DNA of 57,416 bases from Elusimicrobiota bacterium (GTDB lineage: Bacteria > Elusimicrobiota > Elusimicrobia > F11). Of this stretch, positions 49,501 to 57,416 are shown piece after piece. Both the position numbers and the translations under genes were made by a program. Position 1 is the first letter of the stretch; every line of letters begins with the position of its first letter. The notes beneath the pieces were generated by a model, which saw nothing but the letters and a program-made list of their open reading frames with translations, made no database searches and had not been told where the DNA came from. Location: the NCBI GenBank assembly GCA_003140895.1, contig PLLH01000068.1, positions 1-57,416 on the forward strand. The letters are read 5' to 3'.

Positions 49501-52500
49501 GCGATTGACGGAATCGATCAGTTCCGAGGCGACGGGTGTTTTGACGATAACGCAATACGCCGCCCTCTTTGATCGAACCGGGCGAGCCATTCAGACCGAT
49601 GAGGCGATCCATAAAACCGGGCCGTCCGTTGGAAGCGACGGCGCCCTGGACATTGAAACCACTCGCCAAACGTTAATGACCTATAACGCGCTGGGTCAGC
49701 TGGGTAAGAGAATTGAAAAGACGGATAACCAAAAGACACGCACCAGTTCCGTTGTCACACAGCTTTCGTCTTATGATACCGAAGGGCGCCTTTTCTCGAT
49801 GACGGAAACCAATGAAACTCAGGGGGAAGGGTATTCGCGCCAGCAGCAAACGACAACCCATAACTACCAATATACTGATTCCGGCCGCGTGAGTGGATTC
49901 ATCCAAGAGGTGATGTCGTCCGATTCGCCGAGCTTGGTCACTCAAACAACCCGGTCCGGCGCCTCCTATAACCTGGCCGGGCAACAAACCGGATACACCG
50001 ATGTGGTTTCTGAGAAAGGCGGCGACCTGGATCACGTCACCACGACGATTCGGAGCGGGGTTGAGTACGATTTGGGCCGCCTGAAAAAATACAAGGACGT
50101 GTCCTTTGACGGAACAACGCAGGAGGCCGACGAGGTCACAAAGGTCACCGAAACATTGGACACGACCTATGACGCGGCGAGCGGCATGGTGACCGGGAGC
50201 CACATTTTAACCACAGAGACAGGAGCGGGACTCCATCACACGCGCGACGTGGTCCGCAGTGGCGTGGAATACAACACGCAGGGGCAGGAAACGAATTACG
50301 TCGAAACCATCAACGATAGCGCAACACCTCTGATCACAGAAACAGTCACTCGCACGGGCGCCTCCTATAATTACGGGCTTCTGGCAGGCTACGCGGAAGT
50401 CACTCATCGAACTGCGTCCGACGGAAGTCTGGATACGACTTCAACTGTTCAACATTCGCGCTTGGCCTACGACGCCTTCGGGCGTTTGGCGGAAGATGAA
50501 AGCCGTGACACGGATATTTATGGAGCTGTGACCTTTCGTCTGCACACGCAAGCGTATGGCGCGACGGGGCGTGTGAATGAAACATTGGATCGGGCCGAAC
50601 AACAAGGGACGGACATCGTCACAACCACTCATCGAACCGACATCCACGTCACCAAATGGGGAGATCAGGCCTCTTACACAGAGACCCAGCAGTCGACGGA
50701 TAAGCCAGGCGTTGTTACCACTGTCATGTGGACGGCGCAGGGAGGAGCGCGAAGCGGCTACAATAACCTGGGTCAGTTGGCCGGGTTTCATCAAGTTGAG
50801 ACGACAAAGGGGCCGACCTTAAACCAGACCCTTCAAACAGACCGTTCCAATATCGGATACACGGAGGCCGGGCAGATCGCTTCGTATAACGAGATCCGGT
50901 TGGACGCGTCCACGCCTGATTTAGCAGAACAAATTTCCTGGACGATAGAAGAGAACGGCTATAACGGCTTGGGCCAACAAACCGGATACAATTTGTCGAC
51001 GCGCCGAATTGACCGGTCGGGTCAAGGCCGTCTGGATGTCATCACCCGTCAGGAGTATCGGGAGCTCAAATACAATCTGCTGGGCCAGTTGACGGATTCA
51101 TCCCTCACCAATATCCAAACGGGATCCGGTCTTAACTCAACGACGAGCGAAAAACGTTCTTCCATCGCCTATGACATCTATAACCGCCAGTTGGGATATA
51201 CGTTGGTCTCTACCGACGCGTATGGAAACCAAACGACCGCGGTTCGGACGAATGTCATCTACGATAATCTGAGCCATTTGATCCATTATGAAGAGAGCAT
51301 TCAGGATCCCGTCTATGACGGATCGAATACGTCATTGACGCATGAAGTCATCTGGGATGGGACCGGATATAACTCAGAAGGACAGCTGACGGGATTCGTG
51401 AAAGACGATCGTGAATTTGAAGACGGTGTTTTAAGAGACGCCACTCACACCGAGAGATCTTTTATTACGTATAGCGCGGCCGGAACAGAGTCGTCTTATC
51501 ATGATTTGACTCACCAGATTTGGAGTGACAACGCGGAAACCCTCACCGAAGCCGACCGAAAAAACATCGCGAACAACTCCTTGGGTCAATTGGCGTCATG
51601 GGAGGAAAAAGGAATCACCACCACTCTGCAGGACGGTTCCGTCCTGCGCGAATTGGCGGTCAGCACCACTTGGCGGGCGGGTAGTTCCAGCGGCGACTGG
51701 GGCTACTCCCAAAACGGGCTCACGGCCGCCTATGAACAGGTCGTGACAAGCGCGTCGTTGTTGGATACGTATCAAGCCACCGAAACCACTCGCTGGTCCG
51801 GCGGGGTGTACAACGCCAAAGGCTCGTTGATTCAATTTACCCAGACGGTGCAGAAAGCGGGAGCGAGCCAGGAAGCGCTGGTCATCCCGGCGGAATGGGA
51901 CGCCTTCACGGAGTTGCAGAAGGCGGAATATTTGAGCGCGTATAGTTTTGTTTTGGACAACGGGCAGGTGGTGGATTGGAGCGATTTGCCAACGCTCGCG
52001 CGGGTGAGTCTTGTGGCCATTGGGAAAGCCGTCATTAATGGAAAGGACGTGAAACTCCGGAACATGATCGTTCGGAGTCTGTTGAACTCCTCCGTGACGA
52101 CGGAACGCTTGGGAACCGCCTATAATTCACTGGGATTGGCGCAACGCACTCAAGAAAACATCAATGAGAACAATCTGAAAACGAGTCGCGTGTGGGAAGC
52201 TCTCACGGTCAACGCGCGCGGCCAAGCGTTAAGCACGGGCGAAGACACGACGGGGGCGACGGGGGAACTGACTCATTCCGACAAAACCGGCATTGTTTAC
52301 GATCTGCATGCCCGTATCAAAAGTTATCACGAACGATCGACCGTCAGCACCTCCGACGTGTTGACGGCGCAGGACGTTCAGTCTGTTTATGACGCGCTGG
52401 GACGCCTGACCGATCAAGAGAGAGTGGCGCGTGAGGATTCCGTGGATGTCAACGGCACCGTGAAAACGGGCGGAATCCACAAGGATTCGACGGTGCTTCT

Positions 52501-55500
52501 CCGGGGAATTCAGTACGACCGGTTTGACCGGCAACTCGGATACGATCAGATTCAGTTTGAAGGAACCGCCATCGTGATCGGTGGGACATCGTATCGTTGG
52601 GACGCGCTGACGATCGATCAGCAGAACGACATATTGTCCGGCCGCGCCGTTGCCGATCAGTTGATCACGGTCACATCCATGCGGGGTATTAATTATGACT
52701 TGGCCGGGAGTCAATCGGGCTTCTTAAGGCTTCAGCTTCAAGCGGGCCTTCAAACAGGAACGGTGGATTCTGGCGCGACCACGCTTGAAACGGCTCAGTC
52801 CACGGTCCGTTCCGGCGCGCGGTATTACCAATCGGGGAATTTGTCCGGGCTTGCCAGCGGTTATAAGGAAATTACCAAGACAAGCGGATCGGACCTTCAG
52901 ATAAAAACTTTGACCCAGGGCATCAAATACGATCAGGGTCGGCAGACGAGTTTGAACATTCAGAGCGAAACGATCGGGAAAGTCGGTACGGAGGCCATCG
53001 AGAAGAAGACCCTGATCTCGCGGCACAACATCACCTACGACGCCTCGGGGATTCAAACGTCGGCGATGGAGGATTCAACCGAGAACGGCCTGCGGACGAC
53101 CGCGATTTCCCAGACGTTGTCATACGACGCGAAGGGCCGCGCGTTGGAAACCAAGACCGTGAGCATTGTTGAAGGGGAAACCACGGCGGCTTCTTATTAT
53201 TTGAACGGCGAGGAAGTGGATCCGTCAGTCGTTGAACAAATTTTAGCGAATGATCCGAACGCGGTCTTAAGCGGTCTCATGACCGAAGTGGACGGCCCGC
53301 ACCGCGTGAGCGAAGTGACGTCCTCCAGCCGGAAAAATATTTCTTATGACAACCTGGATCGGCAAATCGCCTACACCGAGGAAACCGTTTCCCCGGGGGA
53401 CGTGTTGACCCGGACCGTTGTGGACGGCATCCAATTTGACAGCCTCGGACGGCAACTGGCGTATCACAGCCTCACTCAATCCGAAGGATGGACGCTCATG
53501 TATTATTTCAACGGAGTCGCGGTCGACCCGGAACGGCTCGTCGACACGTTGAAAAGTCAGGGGGTCTCGTTGTGGGACGCTCTGGCCTCAGGACTCGTGG
53601 CCGCCGCCTACGAAAAATCCAATCTTTCAACGCCCAAAGAATCCTATCGTTATGATATGGGATACGACGAGAACGGATCCTTGAGCGGATATAAAGAATT
53701 TACGCGGGATTACGCGGCGGGACTTTTGGGGCAATACACCGACGTCACGCAGATTTCCTACAACAAGTACAACAAGATCGCGTCCCAAACCAGTCGAACC
53801 TCCTCGTTGAACGGCGTTTTCCTCGGCCAGGAACAGAGCGTTAAAACCAAAGCCGATATCAACTATCAAATGAATTCCCTGTGCGGGGACCATCCCGATT
53901 ATTGCCAGTCCAAGTCGATGACGGAGAGCACGTTGACCTACTCTTATTATTCCAATGGGAATCTAAGTGGGGGGCAAAGCCATTCCGTCACTTCTAGCGT
54001 TGATTTGGTCTCTGAGGGCCAGACCCAAACGGTGAGTGATGATTACCTGACGATGGTCGGTTCTCAGGCCAAAACCCTCATGACGCTGTCGTCTTCGAAA
54101 ACGGTGGGCAAAGATTCCACGGTCACCGAAGGGCAATCGCTTCGCCTCAATAATTACAACCGGCGGGACGGTTCTCTCACTTCCGCTTATGAGTTGGGGT
54201 CTTCCCGCACCATCGATCCGGCGGCGAAAACAGACACCCTCACCCAGACTCGTCAAATATTGGGCTCCGTCGGCGGCGACATGAAGGTCCTCTTTACGTT
54301 TAACGACACCAAGACTACTTATCCGACGGATCCGGTCCAGCCGACGCGCCTGGGGCGTTCTTCGATGGTCAATCATTATGACGAGCAAGGGCGCCTCTTG
54401 AACGCCGTCGGGTTTGATGAATCCATTTCCAACGACGGGTACGACAACATCACGACCAGCCGGTCCCGGCAAACGTACGCGTCGGTGGGCGACCGCGCCC
54501 GTCTTAAACAGGTCGTCAATGAATCAACCACTCTTAAAGTGGAAGGCAGCACGTCTTTAAGCCACAGCGTCATCAATTACACGATCGATTCCCAGACCGG
54601 CCTGGTTCAAAGCGCGATGGAAACCGGCGACTTTATGAACCACGAGAGAGTGATCACGACCGACGCCGACGGAACTAGTACGGGAAGCGGGTTCGTCGAT
54701 TCCACGGGAACGACGCAAAATTTCTACGAGGATGTCCGCCTGGGAGAAGTCAAACTGACCCGCTCCCTTTCGAACACGACCAGCGCCGCCCGCGCGGACG
54801 GAACCCTCACAACGGACAGCCGGTATACGGAATATTTTTATGACGACGTGGGGCGGCTCATCTCCGCCGTGGGAGACAAGGCGCACTTCACGCGTTCCAA
54901 TTGGGCGTCGTACGTCGGGAGCCGTTCCCGGGGCGGGCAAAGCGAGACGCGCACGTATTCAGAAAACGGCCAGCTTATCAGCGAAACTGCCAATGATTCC
55001 GATTCTTACTACGAGATCATCAATAATCAGGCCCGGCTCGTCAAAACCGATTCGATTTCACAAAGCGCCAACCGGTTGGACGGAGATGGGTCCACCAGCG
55101 TTCAGGAGATTCAGGTGATTTACGTGAACGATCAGAACACCGGCCGCGCGCTGAGCGCCGAGGGCACGGGAAGTTTCACCAATCATGATTGGGCCCTGTT
55201 GGATTCGAGAAATCAAAGCACGGGAGAGGTGAGCACCACGACGGGTGAACTGAGGCAGTCTTATTCCCTGATTCGCGGGGAGGCCCGCCTGGTGAAGAGC
55301 CTGTCATGGAGCCGGACAGCGAATATCGATGGATCGGAGTCGGTGATTGAGGAGTCCGATCCGAGCGTCACCACGTATCTCTACAACAACCTCGGCCAGA
55401 TGACCGGCGCCGTGGCCACAAACAATTCCAAGACCAATGAGGTGGGACTCACGTCGGCAACCGACCCCAGCCAGGGGATTCTCGAGACGTCTCGCACGAC

Positions 55501-57416
55501 AACACGGTCAACTCAGAAAATGATTATCGTGATGGGAGAGTCCCGCGTTTTGTGGAGCGATTCCACCTCTCACACCACGCAGTTGGATGCGGCCGGGAAC
55601 CCGGAAGGGTCTACGTCCGACCAAGTCATGCATGTGGAGTATTCCTACGATGCCCAGACAAGCCGCGTGACGGGGGCACAGGGAACCGGCACAACGAGTT
55701 CCCGGGACTCCTACGGGAATGTGTCCAAGGGGACCGTCGATCAGGCCTATGTCGTTGTCGCCAATCAGGCGCGGGTCGCCAAATCGGTAACGTCCACCGT
55801 CACGGAGAACATTGATCTCTCTTACGCTCAGCAAAAGATGACGACGGAAAACGTGTACGCCGACAATGGATTCTTGAAGGGCGCGATTTCAGAAGGGTTC
55901 TCCGTCAATATTAATGAGTCGGGCGACGCGTCGGACGGGACCATCAAACAAACATTCCGCGTGGTGAACGGCCAGGCCAAACTCTCAACGAACACAACGG
56001 TCACCGATTCGGCCGGCTCCGACGGCGGCACGAACCATCAGTCCGTCCGGGTCCGCTACGACTACAATTCCAAGGGATTCTTAATTAGCGCGACCGTCGG
56101 CGAGGGCGATGGATCGTTGGACGGCGTCGATTCAGAAGGAAATGTGACGTCGGGTTCGATCACGCAGACCTATGAAATCATCTTGAACCAAGCGCGGGTT
56201 CTTGAATCAAGAACCGCGACTCACGTGTCTTACGTGGACGATGCCGTGACGGAACAGACCTTGGTTATTCGATATGAGAACGACTCCAACAATGGACATC
56301 TCACCAACGCTTATACGCCGGCCTCATCGGGGGCCGTCAACCGGTGGACCACGACTGATCCCAATGGGGCCACCGTCAGCGGATCCATTCAGCAGACGTT
56401 TAATGTGGATCAGATCGCGAAAACAGGGCAGGCCAAAGTGGATGAGTCCTGGAGTCTCGCTGACGGCGTCACCTTCAACGGGACCGACTTCGTCGGATCG
56501 ATTCCGACAACGGCGCACACCGATTCCTACAGCAAGAATATGTACGAACCAACGTTTGGGTCGTTGACGAGTTCCTTCTCCATTTCTCGCCGCATCAATG
56601 TGGCCGGTGAGATCACGAAACAGACTCAGACCGCCGACTACACGGTTCATGATTCCGATGATCCCGGCGGGACGTATAAAAAAGGATACCGCGAGGCAGG
56701 GCATATCTACGGGTCCACCGTTCGTCTTGGGACCGACAACGCGGTTCTTGATTCGACGGACTTCGACACCGTTGAAACCTATACCACTCTTCCTTACACA
56801 AGCTTGAATGGCGATAAGCTCTTCCGCGCCCGCCGGACAGAGTCTTTCACCCGGTCGACCAGCAAGGCGATTGACGGCGGCGACAGTCACACCGAAACCA
56901 ACACCTTCTACGCTTATGATAAGGACGGGCGGATGGTTCTTGAAAATGACGAAGGGAAAAAGACGGTTGGCGCCGGGTTCTCCATCAGCCATTCGGGGTT
57001 CAGCGCCGATGGAACTCCGTGGGACGAGGTGAGGACGATTATCAGCCAGGTTTATGAAGTGATTCAAGTGGGAATTGGCGTGGCCAAATTGAAACAAAAC
57101 ATTTCCATCTCGGATACCTACCATTATGACAACGCCGCCGGGTGGCAGCAGCAAAACGCCATTTTGGCGGAGCGCAGCGGGAAAAATAAAGTGGACGCTG
57201 GCGGGAACGCGTTTTCCGTGACCTCGCTGGCGGGCCTGGACGCGGGGACGGCGCTCTTGGGCGGACGCGACGGGACAACCAACCATCAGGAGTTGTCCGT
57301 CATGTATTTGAACAGCGAGAGCTCCCGGGTTCTTAAAGCGCAAGGGATCGGGCAATCCGTTCAAATAGACAAATACGGGAACAAAACGATCGGGAAGATT
57401 TATCAGGAGTACGATT
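46589..57416 (+). CDS. Giant secreted repetitive protein (YD/RHS-like degenerate repeats), 3'-truncated by window end, at least 3609 codons
   Basis: ATG ATG AAC with SD aaggagaaat; hydrophobic N-terminus VTAVIVALAQLQTQVLCAG; no in-frame stop found reading line by line to 57416; recurrent Y[DN]xxG[RQ]LxxYxE units. Confidence 0.92.
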   Translation, partial: MMNPREKHLYRKVTAVIVALAQLQTQVLCAGLPFVTGLPPGFDTLSLKASLFAKKLISNGVVVFHAYPYSTFIDPRGKTDLPQESRSTPEQALEREEQQMGILKKMEELQIFAQETFQNRPKLPNSPIDILDSISTYRLNTNVAKEVKKVYESRLNSEQAIDQEIQTMRKAVTGAGGSMRTQSDGSRWFYIHGLLASIRGQRYVDGNGQITTVDTRRIKYDKERRLQRGSTRISKDSLGNVTVTVRSDTEYTKESNEHGTQIVTDYKDTILDPNGNVRVVERHNITYLQGPDVDKKQKGVYVTSYDETETDQFGNKTTRSWDNGTYIKLGQQKDWYLTGYNQTETDADHNTTVTRWSGGTYVHNANYQKLHSINTTRQEYVLGSYIQEITDAKGLVRTEKWTNGTYDNRDNLASFDQTNLNAAGELPTLIEFRNGVYDSRGRQIAYARTEKMADGSQTKVTRLSTAYNTLGDTTSYTERVEGSDGLVLRVDRFGITYNKKRQQLAYKETRMDQEGGLIAFAWSALESGVDQEAVARSGEKGYDSRGRLIGYQETTEAEGLVVTHLTTGVTFDARGGRASSTEVTQTTGVLDGADVDVTHIVETKRLDTQYGDNGQVGSYRDEIMDWAQDNNDKDKTILRDVLTMLVRENITTSGYVETKATTGGTKRTEAGQDDSETITTQVVTQQTDTVYDGSGRVNSYKQRVTDSTDPEKVTSSVFSHLLYDTQGRLIHSLEEAQIDYVTSDPAYNRSYTMETERGKMVYDAFDRISSVETRTRTLTSGTDTTTVANRTNVVYNAMGDIARYTESVESSASPNLTETTVWQGESYTALGRLNASLQTQRSAGRDENGNQLDSSRTIHTTNMAYDDRNRLTRYTEVVNGSDAPGVTTTNQINAIAYDAKNHQTILDQTTLREGAGVYELTTTKRRILEPSDGTGVVKKFEETITTPDGVTTTNTQTVDWTDWGFNDQVLSRLTESISSEATGVLTITQYAALFDRTGRAIQTDEAIHKTGPSVGSDGALDIETTRQTLMTYNALGQLGKRIEKTDNQKTRTSSVVTQLSSYDTEGRLFSMTETNETQGEGYSRQQQTTTHNYQYTDSGRVSGFIQEVMSSDSPSLVTQTTRSGASYNLAGQQTGYTDVVSEKGGDLDHVTTTIRSGVEYDLGRLKKYKDVSFDGTTQEADEVTKVTETLDTTYDAASGMVTGSHILTTETGAGLHHTRDVVRSGVEYNTQGQETNYVETINDSATPLITETVTRTGASYNYGLLAGYAEVTHRTASDGSLDTTSTVQHSRLAYDAFGRLAEDESRDTDIYGAVTFRLHTQAYGATGRVNETLDRAEQQGTDIVTTTHRTDIHVTKWGDQASYTETQQSTDKPGVVTTVMWTAQGGARSGYNNLGQLAGFHQVETTKGPTLNQTLQTDRSNIGYTEAGQIASYNEIRLDASTPDLAEQISWTIEENGYNGLGQQTGYNLSTRRIDRSGQGRLDVITRQEYRELKYNLLGQLTDSSLTNIQTGSGLNSTTSEKRSSIAYDIYNRQLGYTLVSTDAYGNQTTAVRTNVIYDNLSHLIHYEESIQDPVYDGSNTSLTHEVIWDGTGYNSEGQLTGFVKDDREFEDGVLRDATHTERSFITYSAAGTESSYHDLTHQIWSDNAETLTEADRKNIANNSLGQLASWEEKGITTTLQDGSVLRELAVSTTWRAGSSSGDWGYSQNGLTAAYEQVVTSASLLDTYQATETTRWSGGVYNAKGSLIQFTQTVQKAGASQEALVIPAEWDAFTELQKAEYLSAYSFVLDNGQVVDWSDLPTLARVSLVAIGKAVINGKDVKLRNMIVRSLLNSSVTTERLGTAYNSLGLAQRTQENINENNLKTSRVWEALTVNARGQALSTGEDTTGATGELTHSDKTGIVYDLHARIKSYHERSTVSTSDVLTAQDVQSVYDALGRLTDQERVAREDSVDVNGTVKTGGIHKDSTVLLRGIQYDRFDRQLGYDQIQFEGTAIVIGGTSYRWDALTIDQQNDILSGRAVADQLITVTSMRGINYDLAGSQSGFLRLQLQAGLQTGTVDSGATTLETAQSTVRSGARYYQSGNLSGLASGYKEITKTSGSDLQIKTLTQGIKYDQGRQTSLNIQSETIGKVGTEAIEKKTLISRHNITYDASGIQTSAMEDSTENGLRTTAISQTLSYDAKGRALETKTVSIVEGETTAASYYLNGEEVDPSVVEQILANDPNAVLSGLMTEVDGPHRVSEVTSSSRKNISYDNLDRQIAYTEETVSPGDVLTRTVVDGIQFDSLGRQLAYHSLTQSEGWTLMYYFNGVAVDPERLVDTLKSQGVSLWDALASGLVAAAYEKSNLSTPKESYRYDMGYDENGSLSGYKEFTRDYAAGLLGQYTDVTQISYNKYNKIASQTSRTSSLNGVFLGQEQSVKTKADINYQMNSLCGDHPDYCQSKSMTESTLTYSYYSNGNLSGGQSHSVTSSVDLVSEGQTQTVSDDYLTMVGSQAKTLMTLSSSKTVGKDSTVTEGQSLRLNNYNRRDGSLTSAYELGSSRTIDPAAKTDTLTQTRQILGSVGGDMKVLFTFNDTKTTYPTDPVQPTRLGRSSMVNHYDEQGRLLNAVGFDESISNDGYDNITTSRSRQTYASVGDRARLKQVVNESTTLKVEGSTSLSHSVINYTIDSQTGLVQSAMETGDFMNHERVITTDADGTSTGSGFVDSTGTTQNFYEDVRLGEVKLTRSLSNTTSAARADGTLTTDSRYTEYFYDDVGRLISAVGDKAHFTRSNWASYVGSRSRGGQSETRTYSENGQLISETANDSDSYYEIINNQARLVKTDSISQSANRLDGDGSTSVQEIQVIYVNDQNTGRALSAEGTGSFTNHDWALLDSRNQSTGEVSTTTGELRQSYSLIRGEARLVKSLSWSRTANIDGSESVIEESDPSVTTYLYNNLGQMTGAVATNNSKTNEVGLTSATDPSQGILETSRTTTRSTQKMIIVMGESRVLWSDSTSHTTQLDAAGNPEGSTSDQVMHVEYSYDAQTSRVTGAQGTGTTSSRDSYGNVSKGTVDQAYVVVANQARVAKSVTSTVTENIDLSYAQQKMTTENVYADNGFLKGAISEGFSVNINESGDASDGTIKQTFRVVNGQAKLSTNTTVTDSAGSDGGTNHQSVRVRYDYNSKGFLISATVGEGDGSLDGVDSEGNVTSGSITQTYEIILNQARVLESRTATHVSYVDDAVTEQTLVIRYENDSNNGHLTNAYTPASSGAVNRWTTTDPNGATVSGSIQQTFNVDQIAKTGQAKVDESWSLADGVTFNGTDFVGSIPTTAHTDSYSKNMYEPTFGSLTSSFSISRRINVAGEITKQTQTADYTVHDSDDPGGTYKKGYREAGHIYGSTVRLGTDNAVLDSTDFDTVETYTTLPYTSLNGDKLFRARRTESFTRSTSKAIDGGDSHTETNTFYAYDKDGRMVLENDEGKKTVGAGFSISHSGFSADGTPWDEVRTIISQVYEVIQVGIGVAKLKQNISISDTYHYDNAAGWQQQNAILAERSGKNKVDAGGNAFSVTSLAGLDAGTALLGGRDGTTNHQELSVMYLNSESSRVLKAQGIGQSVQIDKYGNKTIGKIYQEYD

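Noticed and set aside
46895-57364. Many antisense ORFs (e.g. 268, 201, 176, 169, 346 aa) in the last 11 kb
   Set aside because: They are shadows of the continuous + strand giant ORF; low-complexity hydrophilic translations, no SD or domain motifs.
46589-57416. RHS toxin/immunity system
   Set aside because: YD-like motifs are degenerate; no RHS core hyperconserved C-terminal motif, toxin domain or immunity gene is visible before the window ends. Cannot be excluded downstream.
46589-57416. DNA-level tandem or CRISPR-like repeat array
   Set aside because: Repetition is at the protein motif level only; units differ strongly in nucleotide sequence and length.
1-57416. CRISPR arrays, rRNA genes, transposases or phage genes
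   Set aside because: None recognised on either strand.

Overview
57.4 kb bacterial contig window from a diderm (Mla-type lipid transport, OmpA-like and PorV-like outer-membrane proteins). Phylum is not provable here; Elusimicrobiota or Omnitrophota-like is only a guess. Almost everything is on the + strand. Blocks: (1) 0-8.6 kb housekeeping: alr (5'-truncated), mlaE/mlaF/mlaD, DUF151 nuclease, PIN-TRAM protein, ispD, ispF, cysS, rlmB-like. (2) 8.8-24.8 kb sugar-related: GPH symporter, tRNA-Thr(TGT), sugar-binding protein plus two permeases, GH2-like glycosidase, beta-barrel, four secreted jelly-roll (CBM-like) proteins including an OmpA fusion, then a signal-less sugar-binding-like protein coupled to a GAF-GGDEF cyclase. 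(3) 25-32.4 kb surface proteins: PorV-like barrel, a small beta protein, a chaperone-like protein, a CHU_C/FlgD-like protein, and a 1051-aa multidomain protein. (4) 34.4-40.5 kb partial Tad pilus locus with a CpaE-like/CpaF fusion. (5) 40.5-46.4 kb UDP-sugar decarboxylase, CHASE2 cyclase, ABC-2 exporter (- strand), FecR-domain protein. (6) A giant repetitive ORF starting at 46589 and still open at the window end (at least 3609 codons), which the supplied ORF track does not list. Best leads for follow-up: the giant ORF; a shared 11-bp-phased TTAA/TTTACA array upstream of the giant ORF and of the PorV-like gene; the signal-less binding protein/GGDEF pair; the CpaE-CpaF fusion; and a new-looking domain shared by two surface proteins.
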